From: Chloroflexota bacterium
GTDB lineage: Bacteria > Chloroflexota > Anaerolineae > Anaerolineales > Villigracilaceae
Assembly (NCBI GenBank): GCA_024434165.1
Contig: QMIW01000011.1
Location: 1-59,908 of the forward strand
DNA: 59,908 nucleotides
Direction of reading: 5' to 3'
Part shown: piece after piece, positions 1 through 7,930 of the stretch
Layout of the letters: each line of letters starts with the position of its first letter
How positions within the stretch are numbered: position 1 is the stretch's first letter
Program-made: the position numbers and the translations under genes
Notes under the pieces: generated by a model
Seen by the model: the letters and a program-made list of their open reading frames with translations, nothing else
What the model was told of the DNA's origin: nothing
Databases searched by the model: none

Positions 1-105
1 TGCCCTCTCCCATCGGGAGAGGGGGAAGTCATCCCAGAATATATAACCTTGTTTGGGGTGAGGGAAGCCCCTTGAAACCAAGGCAGCAACTCGGGTTATT
101 TATTT
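1..105. repeat. Dispersed palindromic element, copy 1 (truncated by window edge)
   Basis: This stretch is nearly identical over about 100 bases to 51205-51305. The fuller copy is bounded by CCCTCACCC and GGGTGAGGG, so it can fold on itself, and it contains an inner CCCTCTCC/GGAGAGGG hairpin. This copy lies immediately downstream of the DUF1573 stop codon. It has no coding sense that I can see and looks like a small non-autonomous repeat. Confidence 0.75.
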
Positions 106-109
106 CAAC

Positions 110-574
110 TTACGGTATCCAGTTGGACAATACATTTACAACCAAGTCGGGATTGTTGGGATCATTTGTTTTCAAGTGAACCGCAAAATTGTGCGGACCG
201 TCCATGCCTTCGTGCATCATGAAGACGCTGGACTGGACAATTGTGCTTTCACCGGGTTTGAGTACCATCGAACCGATGGTCAATTGGGGCGGTCAGCACC
301 CCTCGACGACTTCGATGTACGGCTCTTCCTTGAATCGCAGCGTGCCATTGCCCGTGTTGGTCACTTTGATGGCGAAAGTCTTTTCCACATTAAACTTCAC
401 GTCGCCATAGTCAATCAACTGTTGATCCACTGCGATGGATGGCGTGCCGCCGCCATCCCCCTGACGCGCGAACAAGAATACGGCAAGGGCAACGAACACT
501 CCGCCCAGCGCCAGGAAAAGCCAGGGGAAATTTTTCTTTTTCTGCTTTTGATATTTTTTGTCTTTCTTGCTCAT
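110..574 (-). CDS. DUF1573-type membrane-anchored protein, probable selenoprotein with a Cys-Sec motif
   Basis: Translation from ATG 574 (AAGGAGG seven bases upstream) gives a Lys-rich N-terminus, one membrane segment (about residues 16-36) and an Ig-like DUF1573 domain. Codon 94 (295-293) is TGA, directly after Cys93. Downstream the frame continues as PPQLTIGSMVLKPGES and stays open, with family-like sequence, to TAA at 110, for 154 residues in all. From memory, homologues have two adjacent Cys followed by Pro-Pro here, so TGA sits where a redox or metal-binding Cys is expected. A hairpin with a G-starting apical loop lies 18-19 bases after the TGA. It is the last gene of the cupredoxin/cytochrome operon, which suggests a role in thiol chemistry or copper handling outside the membrane (inference). 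The alternative is a nonsense mutation giving a 93-residue truncated protein. Confidence 0.8.
258..295 (-). promoter_or_regulatory. Candidate bacterial SECIS element following the in-frame UGA
   Basis: On the minus strand the TGA at 295-293 is followed after 12 bases by ACCATCG (280-274), loop GTT (273-271) and CGATGGT (270-264). This is a perfect 7-bp stem. Opening the last C-G/G-C pair leaves a loop GGTTC, like the G-rich apical loops of known bSECIS elements. A TTG/CAA pair (283-281 with 260-258) can extend the base of the stem past a small bulge. The distance from UGA to the loop falls within the range reported for bacterial SECIS elements (roughly 16-37 nt). Confidence 0.65.
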
Positions 575-605
575 AGAGCCTCCTTGCGACGTAAGAGAAC
601 GCCGC

Positions 606-1580
606 CTACTCGTATTCAAACTGGAACGAGTAGATGTACGCAATCAAATCCCAGATTTGTTCTTCGGTAAAAATCACGCCCCACATGGGCATGCCGGTTC
701 CCATGCCGCCGCGCAGGATTTTCCCTTGTAACAGTGCGGGGCTTGCGCCCAACATGCGTCTTGGATTGGTAAAGTCAACGGGGGTTTGCATCACCATGTC
801 CATTGCACCATCCATCACCTGCATGGAGGCTTCGCCCGCTTCCGCAAGATCATCGGCAAAGACGCCGTCGCCTGCGCCGGTCTCGCCGTGACATGCCGCG
901 CAATTTTGGGCGTAGAGTTGCCTGCCATTTGCAAGCGATTCGGGAGTAGTGTTGGATTGCCAGAAATAGGCGACGGCATCCCAGCGTTGCGAATCCGTCA
1001 GAGATGTGGCGGATAAATCCGTGAATGCTTGATATGGAGAATGTGAGCGGTAGTAATCCAAGGATTGGAGAAATGGAGAATTGGGGCTTAATTCCTGACC
1101 GCGAATCGCGGAAGGTTTCTGTTCGGGCAGAATGGAGGAATCGTGCGGAGCGTCAAGGTCGAGGTTGAGGGAAACGTAGAGGGGAACAGAAGCAGGCTCG
1201 GATGAGTCTGAGGCGCCGCTGACTTCTATCGTACCGCGCATCCGCCAGTGATTGAGTCCGCACCAGCGCGTGCAGTAGTAGGTATAAACTCCAGGCTTGT
1301 CGAAAGTCAATGTGATGTCGGTGACTTTGCCGGGGAGGACATCCACGCTTTGCATATCCAACTGACCGACTGCGAAACCATGCACGACATCATCGGAAGT
1401 GATCTTGAGATGAAGGGGCTTGCCAACTTCCGCCTGAATAACATCGGGATTCCAGCCGCCAGCCTCTGCCATGCGAGCATGGATCAAGGGCGTGCGCGCC
1501 CAAAAAACCAATGGCGCGACAACAGCAAGCAAGATGCCAGAGATAACCAGGAAACGGGAGATGAGTTCGGAACGTTTCAT
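606..1580 (-). CDS. CuA cupredoxin (COX2-like) fused to cytochrome c
   Basis: This 324-residue protein has an N-terminal membrane anchor (about residues 10-28) and a COX2-like cupredoxin domain with all CuA ligands visible: His67, then Cys103-x3-Cys107-x3-His111-x2-Met114. A class I cytochrome c domain follows, with heme motif CAACH (227-231) and Met-rich segments near the C-terminus that could supply the axial ligand. It resembles subunit II of caa3 oxidases in composition, but only one membrane helix is evident and no subunit I gene is in the window. It is therefore better called an electron carrier or terminal donor of unknown partner. ATG 1580 overlaps the upstream stop as ATGA, indicating translational coupling. 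A longer frame to 1619 exists but lacks support. Confidence 0.85.
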   Translation of the reverse strand: MKRSELISRFLVISGILLAVVAPLVFWARTPLIHARMAEAGGWNPDVIQAEVGKPLHLKITSDDVVHGFAVGQLDMQSVDVLPGKVTDITLTFDKPGVYTYYCTRWCGLNHWRMRGTIEVSGASDSSEPASVPLYVSLNLDLDAPHDSSILPEQKPSAIRGQELSPNSPFLQSLDYYRSHSPYQAFTDLSATSLTDSQRWDAVAYFWQSNTTPESLANGRQLYAQNCAACHGETGAGDGVFADDLAEAGEASMQVMDGAMDMVMQTPVDFTNPRRMLGASPALLQGKILRGGMGTGMPMWGVIFTEEQIWDLIAYIYSFQFEYE

Positions 1581-2917
1581 AACAATAACCAAAGCATGAT
1601 GGATGTGGCGACGAAACAATAAACGATGACAGGGATTGGAGAAGCCCCCGCTTCATTCACCTTTTGGGCTGTTCGCGCCGACCAGACCAATCCTACGACC
1701 AGGGCGAGTGTCTGCGCAGGCGCGAGAATGGATGTAAGCATGGGTTGCCACGCCGCATTTGCCGTGCTAAACAAATTCCAGCCAAGACCCAGCGGATCGG
1801 ATAATGCGGCGAGGATGTAGGAGGCGTTGGTGAGAACGAAGGACAGGCTGAATGCCACCCAGAACATAAGACCAAGAGGAATGAGAGAACTGGAGAATTG
1901 GGCAAATTGTTTTTTGATGGTCTCCCCTCCCCCCGAATTAAGAGAGATGTTGGGAGTGAGGGCAACAGTGAGATAGAAAGTTCCTGGAAGCAGAATAAAA
2001 ATAATCGCAAGGAAGATCACAGCATACGAGATCCACGCCCCTGAACCGACATTGTAGGCTGCATCTTTTATCGCACCCCACGGACCCAGCAGCACGCCCG
2101 CATAGATCATCGCCGAGCCGAGCATGATGAAGGCTTTGAAGGTTTCATCCATGCGGGTGGATGGTTTGGCAAGGTCAGCGGAGAAGGGACGCAGATTAAT
2201 AGCGATGTTGTCATGCGGACAGGTGCGGATACATTCCATGCAAAGCCCACAGAAAGTATTCTTCGTCATGCCGCCGGGGAAGACATCCCACGGACAGCCA
2301 TATCCGTTTGCGGAGCCGTTGTAACAAGGCTTGCCTTCACAAGTTACGCAGATTTGTTTATCTTTGATGCGCAATTCGATGGGAGCCGTTTGGGAATACA
2401 GACCGATAAACCCGCCAACGGGACAGAGATAGCGGCAAAAGGCGCGGCGCTCGAAGACGGCGCTCAGTCCAATGGCGGCGAAGAGCATGGCAGCAAGGAC
2501 GATGCCTGTGACATTCGGAGTAGTGAGCAGAACACTACTGAAGAGAGCAAGAAGAAGAAACGCGATATTTTGCAGCCAGATGTTGCGGAACATCTTTGGC
2601 ACGCGCAGGTTGAGCCACTTTGGTTTTTTCTCCGGCGGACTTAATACTGCGCCGTGCTGTAGCCATTCCCCTGGCAGTGGGATCGGGCAGACCGCGCACC
2701 ATCCGCGCCCGAAGAATGGGACGGCGACAAGAATCAGGATTGCCCACCATGCGATCCACACAAAGACGATACTGAAGTTATGACTCCCAACCGGAGTGCC
2801 GATGAGTCCCGCAAGGATGGCAAAGATGTAACCGACCAGCATCACGATGAAGACTGCCAATTGCGGGTAACGGCTTTTGAGAGCGGATTTGAGGAGGGGG
2901 AGGCGGGTGAGTTCCAT
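1577..2917 (-). CDS. Membrane polyferredoxin, NapH/NosR/CcoG-like 4Fe-4S protein
   Basis: The 446-residue protein has several membrane helices (about 20-42, 48-68, 118-155, then more in the C-terminal half). It has the membrane-edge CxxCP and CxxxCP motifs (Cys73/Cys76-x-Pro78; Cys161/Cys165-Pro166) typical of NapH, NosR and RdxA/CcoG. Two cysteine sets follow at 190-208 and 223-233, the second a classic CxxCxxCxxxCP ferredoxin site. The family moves electrons from the quinone pool to periplasmic copper or molybdenum enzymes, or reduces copper for assembly. Here it is flanked by two CuA proteins. No Shine-Dalgarno is visible: the bases just upstream of the ATG are part of a short repeat, so coupling to the preceding gene may be needed. 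Confidence 0.8.
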   Translation of the reverse strand: MELTRLPLLKSALKSRYPQLAVFIVMLVGYIFAILAGLIGTPVGSHNFSIVFVWIAWWAILILVAVPFFGRGWCAVCPIPLPGEWLQHGAVLSPPEKKPKWLNLRVPKMFRNIWLQNIAFLLLALFSSVLLTTPNVTGIVLAAMLFAAIGLSAVFERRAFCRYLCPVGGFIGLYSQTAPIELRIKDKQICVTCEGKPCYNGSANGYGCPWDVFPGGMTKNTFCGLCMECIRTCPHDNIAINLRPFSADLAKPSTRMDETFKAFIMLGSAMIYAGVLLGPWGAIKDAAYNVGSGAWISYAVIFLAIIFILLPGTFYLTVALTPNISLNSGGGETIKKQFAQFSSSLIPLGLMFWVAFSLSFVLTNASYILAALSDPLGLGWNLFSTANAAWQPMLTSILAPAQTLALVVGLVWSARTAQKVNEAGASPIPVIVYCFVATSIMLWLLL

Positions 2918-2924
2918 TTCAGTA

Positions 2925-2966
2925 ACCAGTGAGCAGTTATCAGTTATCAGTTATCAGTGAGCAGTG
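2925..2966. repeat. Short tandem-like repeat (CAGTTATCAG type)
   Basis: Units close to AGTTATCAG and AGTGAGCAG alternate here and recur at 39450-39490. The element covers the end of the CuA gene and the ribosome-binding region of the polyferredoxin gene. The last residues of the CuA protein (LLTDN) and its stop codon are encoded by it. Confidence 0.7.
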
Positions 2967-3402
2967 GAGAACGTTGGAAGAAGAGCAATCCGAAGATAGC
3001 GAGTATGGAAAAACCAATTGAACGATATAGCCAATCGTTTGTGCCGACCGTCAACTTGCCGATCATGAAAGGATGCATGGCTCCGCAGGTGACGTTGCAT
3101 CGGAAGCGGAAGGAGCCGGGCTTGTCTGCAACGAAGGTCAGGGTGGCGCTTTGTCCGGGGTCGGCTTCGACGGAAATATCGTAACCATCCACATACAGAC
3201 CGTGGACAACGTCGGTGCTGGTGAGATGGATGGTCACCGTGTCGCCGGGGTTGACGTGAAGCTCAGAGGGAGAATAGGCAAATTGTCGCGCGTCCATCTC
3301 AAATGTCCGGTGTTGAGGCGCGGCAGGCTGAACTGGCAGGGGCACGAATGCCACCACCAGTCCAGCCAACACAAGAAGGAGAAGAGAGAAATGCGATTTC
3401 AT
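2947..3402 (-). CDS. CuA-site cupredoxin with N- and C-terminal membrane segments
   Basis: The 151-residue product starts with a hydrophobic signal or anchor (residues 5-22) and has one cupredoxin domain. It has a complete CuA ligand set: His67, Cys102-x3-Cys106-x3-His110-x2-Met113. A second hydrophobic helix (about 123-143) follows, so the domain probably sits outside the membrane between two anchors. CuA centres accept electrons from cytochrome c or quinol-linked carriers in cytochrome oxidases and N2O reductase; this small stand-alone form has no assigned enzyme. ATG 3402 lies four bases after the preceding stop, so coupled translation is likely. The C-terminal tail runs into a repeat element. 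Confidence 0.85.
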   Translation of the reverse strand: MKSHFSLLLLVLAGLVVAFVPLPVQPAAPQHRTFEMDARQFAYSPSELHVNPGDTVTIHLTSTDVVHGLYVDGYDISVEADPGQSATLTFVADKPGSFRFRCNVTCGAMHPFMIGKLTVGTNDWLYRSIGFSILAIFGLLFFQRSPLLTDN

Positions 3403-3406
3403 CAGG

Positions 3407-3853
3407 TTAGGGGATATTGGAAGGTCCGTATTTGGAATATGTTGCGTCAATGTATGCCCTGGCATCTTGCGGACTTTTACCATCTTGCAACATGCGCATC
3501 ACATCTTGAGTAATATCCACGCAGATGGAACAGCCGAGGGCGTGATTATCAAAGGTGATGCTGCCATTCGCATCCACGCCCGAAACGTAGCAATCGTAAT
3601 TGGAGGTGTGACCAACGCTTCCGCAGCCGCAATAGCAGGGAATATCCTGCATGATGTCGGGGTTGGCGGTATTGAATTGGTACGCCTCCTGCACAGCCAC
3701 GGGAGCGGACTGAACATCCATTGGCATTTGATCGAGCGGGGACATGGCAAGATGCACACCATCAGAATTGGATGTGGAGCAGGCAGAAACCGCAGCGGCG
3801 GTCAGCGCCAAAATAACGAGAAGGAAAAGAAACTTTCTGGTCTTTGAAAACAT
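3407..3853 (-). CDS. PCYCGC-motif lipoprotein
   Basis: ATG 3853 follows an AAGGAGG site. The 148-residue product has a lipoprotein signal with lipobox ending in Cys25 and carries the family signature PCYCGCG (72-78). Further cysteines lie at 88, 108 and 111. The signature defines a family of small surface-anchored Cys-rich proteins whose function I do not know; metal binding, probably copper or iron, is a reasonable guess from the cysteines and from the copper-protein neighbours. It precedes the CuA gene in the same transcription direction. The longer frame to 3934 is rejected because the signal peptide and ribosome-binding site fit 3853. Confidence 0.8.
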   Translation of the reverse strand: MFSKTRKFLFLLVILALTAAAVSACSTSNSDGVHLAMSPLDQMPMDVQSAPVAVQEAYQFNTANPDIMQDIPCYCGCGSVGHTSNYDCYVSGVDANGSITFDNHALGCSICVDITQDVMRMLQDGKSPQDARAYIDATYSKYGPSNIP

Positions 3854-3905
3854 ATTGGGTCCTCCTTGTTCGGATGACCCAATGGTAGTCTGACAACTCG
3901 AATGT

Positions 3906-4211
3906 CTACAGCGCAGTACGGCGGATGGGGACATGCGCCAAATGGCTTATGACGAATATCCCCTCCATTTCCTGACTTAATTCTCCCCTATGAGATATTC
4001 CACGTCCTTGTTTTCCTTTTGCGTGATGCTGATTTTCACGCCTGAGCCAGAAGAGAGTCACGGCGGTGGCGGCGCCAGCCATGCCAGCCAGAACCACCAG
4101 GCTGGATGCCGAGCCAAATAACGTCTTCCAAAATACGGCGAACAAGATCACACCGATGACAAACGCCGCGATGCAGGAAAGGTTTGGCATGTGGATTCTT
4201 GGGTGTTTCAT
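3906..4211 (-). CDS. Small two-helix membrane protein of unknown function
   Basis: The 101-residue frame has two hydrophobic segments (about 10-30 and 37-55) and a basic, polar C-terminal tail rich in His, Arg and Lys. I do not recognise a family. It sits between the sensor kinase and the PCYCGC lipoprotein on the same strand, which makes it a likely member of the redox operon. The C-terminal third looks low in conservation and the true end is set only by the stop codon. Confidence 0.55.
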   Translation of the reverse strand: MKHPRIHMPNLSCIAAFVIGVILFAVFWKTLFGSASSLVVLAGMAGAATAVTLFWLRRENQHHAKGKQGRGISHRGELSQEMEGIFVISHLAHVPIRRTAL

Positions 4212-4248
4212 GCTGGCTTCTCCTTAGATTACATTCCGCCTTATCGCT

Positions 4249-5940
4249 TCATAACCGGACCTTGAGCCTGGTCCCCCGCCCCAAAACGGATTCAATCTCC
4301 AGTCTGGCTCCGATCAAGTCCGCGCGTTCGTGAATGCCCAGCAATCCAAAGTGACCATTCGACGCAAACTCTGTCGGACTGGCAGGCGTGATGAATCCGC
4401 CGCCATTATCATTGACTTCCATTTGAACGGCTGCGTCATCAAATATGATCTTCAACTCGGCGCGCTCTGCCCTGGAGTGTTTGACCACATTGTTGAGCGC
4501 TTCCTGCGCAATGCGATAAAGCGACAACTCCACTTCGCGCGAGAGGCGGCGTTCCTGCCCGGTCTTGTTGAAGTCCACGGAAAGTTTGTTGTTCTGGCTG
4601 ATTTCCCGCACCAGCATTTCCAACGCCGTGACCAATCCCAGATCTTCAAGATAAATGGGACGCAATGCCCGCGTCAGGCGGCGTAAATTCTCTATCGTCT
4701 GTTCGGCAAGCGTTTCCAATTCTTTGAGAGACTGCCTGCCGCTCTGCTCTTTGATGGATTTTTGCGCCAACTGCACCCGCTGCTTCAACGCGATTACCGC
4801 TTGAATGGTGTCGTCATGCAACTCGCGCGCGAGGCGGTTGCGCTCTTCTTCCTGGGCAGAGGTGATCGCGCCGATGTAATCGTGCAACCCTTCCTGCGCC
4901 GCCTGCACCTTGCGCGACATCTCGGTCAATTCCATTTGCAGGCGCTGTACTTCGGGAATCCCGCCCACGGATTCTTTGATGGCTTCAAAATCCCCCCATG
5001 CCAACGCCGCGGATTTTGCCTCCAGTTTTTGCAGCGGCTGGACGATCCGCGATGCGACAAACCACAATGCAACCAGCGCGAGGATAAATGCAGGGACGAT
5101 CACCAGCGGCGCCATCTGAGTCAATTGCAAAGACGGACTCGAAACCATCTCCCATTCTTCTTCGGTGATGAGCGCCCAGCCTGTCGGGGGGATCGCACTG
5201 TACGCAACAACATGCTCCACATTATCTTTTTTCAAATAGGTCGTGCCGCTCTCGCCGCGCAAGGCTTCCACTACACCGGGGTGGTCGGGCGGGATGCCTT
5301 CATTTGCAAGCGGACCGCTGGCATATAAAACCCGATTGGAAGAGTCGAGCAGGAAGATGGTGACATGAGCGCTGTCTGGATAGGAACTGGCAAGCGTCTC
5401 ATGCGCGAGAGTCTCTGGCGAGAAGGCTCCAGCAACGATGATGTTTTTGGAGGGAATGGTCTGCGAGACGATGATGAAGTATTGATTTGCGTCCGGGTCA
5501 AGGATGGGAGCGGAGAAAGTTGGTGCGTTTGAGGCTGAGGCGGAGAGAATGTCATTTTGGGCGACCCAGTTCCAAAGTCCGGCATGAGGCGATGTGTTGG
5601 TGAGGAGTTGACCATCCAAACTTAAGTATGCGAGTCCGCCATCGAAATCAATAGCGAGATCATCTGTTGTTTGAATGGAAGTCGTGTCTTCAGCAAGTTC
5701 AGCGAGCGCAGCCAGATTGGAGACGTTGGAAGCGCGGTGATGAAGCTCGGAGGCAAGCGCGGCAGATGCGGCTTGAACGGCGCGTTCATCGCGTTCGCCA
5801 ACGAGGGCGCGCATATCCTGTTGATGAAGCGAAACACTGCCGAACGCAATCAATAACAAAAGTAAGGTCAGCGGAAGAACCGTAATGGCAAGCAGCTGCA
5901 CGGTGAGTCCGCGCAGGAGTGGCGCACGCGGCTTTGTCAT
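4249..5940 (-). CDS. NarX/LiaS-type sensor histidine kinase
   Basis: The 563-residue protein has a first membrane helix (about 12-33), a large extracytoplasmic sensor region up to about 275 and a second helix (about 280-298). A HAMP-like linker and a HisKA_3 dimerisation domain follow, with the phospho-acceptor His in ARELHDDT, then a C-terminal HATPase_c domain (EALNNVVKHS, NDNGGGF, GLLGIHERA). This architecture phosphorylates NarL/LuxR-type regulators. Its ATG overlaps the stop of the response regulator as ATGA, so the two are translated together. The extracellular domain resembles a Cache-like sensor by its pattern only; the signal is unknown. Confidence 0.9.
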   Translation of the reverse strand: MTKPRAPLLRGLTVQLLAITVLPLTLLLLLIAFGSVSLHQQDMRALVGERDERAVQAASAALASELHHRASNVSNLAALAELAEDTTSIQTTDDLAIDFDGGLAYLSLDGQLLTNTSPHAGLWNWVAQNDILSASASNAPTFSAPILDPDANQYFIIVSQTIPSKNIIVAGAFSPETLAHETLASSYPDSAHVTIFLLDSSNRVLYASGPLANEGIPPDHPGVVEALRGESGTTYLKKDNVEHVVAYSAIPPTGWALITEEEWEMVSSPSLQLTQMAPLVIVPAFILALVALWFVASRIVQPLQKLEAKSAALAWGDFEAIKESVGGIPEVQRLQMELTEMSRKVQAAQEGLHDYIGAITSAQEEERNRLARELHDDTIQAVIALKQRVQLAQKSIKEQSGRQSLKELETLAEQTIENLRRLTRALRPIYLEDLGLVTALEMLVREISQNNKLSVDFNKTGQERRLSREVELSLYRIAQEALNNVVKHSRAERAELKIIFDDAAVQMEVNDNGGGFITPASPTEFASNGHFGLLGIHERADLIGARLEIESVLGRGTRLKVRL

Positions 5941-6626
5941 TCCTCGATGATATTGCCTGTAGTCTGAGAAATCAACCCCAGGGAAACCGCACGCATCACG
6001 GCTTCGGTGCGGCTGTTGGCTTGCAGTTTGGCGAAGATATGCGCGAGATGCCCCTGTACCGTGCGGTCACTAATGCTGAGCTGCACGCCGATGGCTTTGT
6101 TGGTGAAACCCTTTGCGGCAAGTCGCAGCACATCCAATTCGCGGTCAGTGAGCGGTTCAACGAGCTTCTTTTCAGTTCCCTTGAAAATGTTCGTCATCAA
6201 TTTGCGCGTGATGGACGGGTCGAGCGCAGACTTGCCTTCATTGACATCGCGCACGGCTTGAATGAGTTCATCGGCTTGCCCCGTTTTGAGCACATATCCA
6301 TTCGCGCCCGCCTGCAAGACCGCCATGACATACGGGTCGTCGTCGTATGCTGTCAGGATCAAAACGCCCACTTCGGGCAAATGGGCGCGCACCCAGCGTG
6401 TCACTTCGATGCCGCTGGCTTTCGGCATTTGGATATCGAGCACGGCGACATCGGGTTTGTGTTTCTGGATGAGGGACTGCGCCTCTTCCCCGTCCCCTGC
6501 CTCGGCGATGACCTCAAGGTCTTTCGCACTCTCAAGCAGCTGCCTCACCCCCGCGCGGACGATGTGATGGTCATCCGCCAGAAGGATTCTGATCTTTTGC
6601 TTTGATTTGCTCGATGACTTTGGCAT
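5937..6626 (-). CDS. NarL/LuxR-family response regulator
   Basis: The 229-residue protein has a receiver domain with the acidic pair (LLADDH), the phosphorylated Asp in VAVLDIQMP and the conserved Thr/Lys switch region. A LuxR-type helix-turn-helix follows near the C-terminus (LTDRELDVLRLAAKG, then TVQGHLAHIFAKL). It is the cognate partner of the overlapping kinase gene. The start at 6626 overlaps the end of the DUF2085 gene by 56 bases; AAGGT upstream is a plausible ribosome-binding site. It probably controls the downstream copper/cytochrome genes. Confidence 0.92.
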   Translation of the reverse strand: MPKSSSKSKQKIRILLADDHHIVRAGVRQLLESAKDLEVIAEAGDGEEAQSLIQKHKPDVAVLDIQMPKASGIEVTRWVRAHLPEVGVLILTAYDDDPYVMAVLQAGANGYVLKTGQADELIQAVRDVNEGKSALDPSITRKLMTNIFKGTEKKLVEPLTDRELDVLRLAAKGFTNKAIGVQLSISDRTVQGHLAHIFAKLQANSRTEAVMRAVSLGLISQTTGNIIEE

Positions 6627-7344
6627 AATTTACCTTGTCATACCGACTAAAGTCGGCGCTACGATTCTGAAAAACATACGGGAAGGCAAGCCAGACGATG
6701 GCAAGACCCGCCAAAAGTCCGGTGATGAAGCGCATGAATGAATTGAACGAGCCAAGCGCGTCACCTGCATAAAATGTCGCGGGGAAAGCGTTGTTCGTCA
6801 ATACAGCCAGCCACGCATTTGTATCACGGAATCCGTTCCCAATGCCAGCCAGATCGCTGACCGCATGTGTGCCGCCATCAAGCACGAGCGGGAGCAGGAG
6901 AAGCGCAAATCCCCACCATGACAATAGCTTGATTCTTCGACGAAAGGGATGCCAGATTATCACAAACAGCCAGATACTTGTATAGAATGAGATCATACGG
7001 TCCGACCACGCCACCTTCCAGCCCATTGTTTCATTGCCAATGAACTGCCGCAGAATCATTGGGTTGGCGGTATTTTGCCAGGCAGATTGAATTTCGCCCA
7101 GCGAGTACATGCTCTTCTCGCCGAAGAAAAAGAAAGACCGCTCTGGGAGTTGGTGGCAAAAGAACGAATAGAAAAAGTAAAGCGCCATGCCTGCGCCCGT
7201 CCATTCCAATTGCATGAAGACAGGCGCGAGGAATGGGGCAAAGACCCACACACCGTAAATGCACAGAAAGACGACGAACCAATGGGCGCTTATCCATTGG
7301 AGGAAATTTTTTCTTTCAGGGGTGTTCGAATGGAGTGTTGACAT
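6571..7344 (-). CDS. DUF2085-type integral membrane protein
   Basis: The 257-residue protein has several hydrophobic helices and the typical DUF2085 stretch FFCHQLPERSFFFFG, with conserved Cys-His followed by Pro-Glu-Arg-Ser. The function of this family is not established. The gene overlaps the response-regulator start by 56 bases and so belongs to the same transcript, which ties it to the redox locus. The C-terminal 35 residues are polar and cytoplasmic by charge. Confidence 0.75.
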   Translation of the reverse strand: MSTLHSNTPERKNFLQWISAHWFVVFLCIYGVWVFAPFLAPVFMQLEWTGAGMALYFFYSFFCHQLPERSFFFFGEKSMYSLGEIQSAWQNTANPMILRQFIGNETMGWKVAWSDRMISFYTSIWLFVIIWHPFRRRIKLLSWWGFALLLLPLVLDGGTHAVSDLAGIGNGFRDTNAWLAVLTNNAFPATFYAGDALGSFNSFMRFITGLLAGLAIVWLAFPYVFQNRSADFSRYDKVNYAKVIEQIKAKDQNPSGG

Positions 7345-7471
7345 TTCATTCCGTCTTTGTATGGTTCGTGAATTATCCCTTGCCGGCTGGAAAGCCGTTG
7401 AAGATAAGGATTTCCATTTGGTCTATCCGGTGTAATTTGACCAGGAATGTATGGGCAGTATTGCCCAAATG

Positions 7472-7831
7472 TCAGACAGATACTGCCGCCTTGATCTTCA
7501 ATGCTTCTTTGATAGCAGCAGCCAGTTGTTTATCCGCCCGTTGGGAGAGGTCATCGGCAATGGAAAAGCGCGTCTGTCCGTCGCTTCCGTGCAGGATCAA
7601 GGCAGCAGGTTCGGCGGTCTCACCATAAACCATCAACACGACCATCTGGCAGTCACAATCCGCTGTGCCATGATTTGGGCAGGAACAATCTGGCTGGGGT
7701 TGTCGCGCCCGCGTAGCGTGCAAATCAAAAGTTTGCAAAGCCCGCAACCCGGCTTGCGATAATTTTTTCTTCGCCGCCTGCAAAGCCGCATCACAGGGCA
7801 GGTCAACTGTCAGGAAGGAAGGTGTGGTCAT
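7472..7831 (-). CDS. Small conserved-looking protein with a Cys cluster, unknown function
   Basis: The 119-residue frame has a Cys-rich centre (CSCPNHGTADCDC) followed by a beta-strand-rich stretch (MVVLMVYG, PAALILHG) and a C-terminal helix. It has no signal peptide. I do not recognise the family. The clustered cysteines and His suggest a bound metal ion, which would fit the neighbouring metalloprotein genes. It is the first gene of the minus-strand run and is 127 bases upstream of DUF2085. Confidence 0.6.
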   Translation of the reverse strand: MTTPSFLTVDLPCDAALQAAKKKLSQAGLRALQTFDLHATRARQPQPDCSCPNHGTADCDCQMVVLMVYGETAEPAALILHGSDGQTRFSIADDLSQRADKQLAAAIKEALKIKAAVSV

Positions 7832-7907
7832 ACTGCGCCTCTATCATTGGATGCTCCCATTGTAGACACATCCCTGAAACGCCTATAGAGCCGCGTGGCG
7901 TATTTCC

Positions 7908-7930
7908 GGGTAGGCGAAATTGCCTATCCC
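7908..7930. promoter_or_regulatory. Near-palindromic operator-like site in the divergent intergenic region
   Basis: GGGTAGGC and GCCTATCCC flank a 6-base spacer between the minus-strand redox run and the Rieske gene. It differs from a perfect palindrome by one inserted base. The position is right for a regulator of both directions, but no regulator is assigned. Confidence 0.3.

Noticed and set aside
293-643. A 116-residue protein ending at the TGA as a complete gene
   Set aside because: It would stop in the middle of the DUF1573 domain just after a conserved Cys, while family-like sequence continues in frame. The start at 574 with AAGGAGG is also better than 643.
176-670. Plus-strand open frame of 164 codons at the left end
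   Set aside because: It is antisense to the DUF1573 and CuA-cytochrome genes and has no ribosome-binding site or domain.
2925-2966. CRISPR-like array
   Set aside because: The units are about 10 bases with no spacers, and no cas genes are present; it is a simple short repeat.
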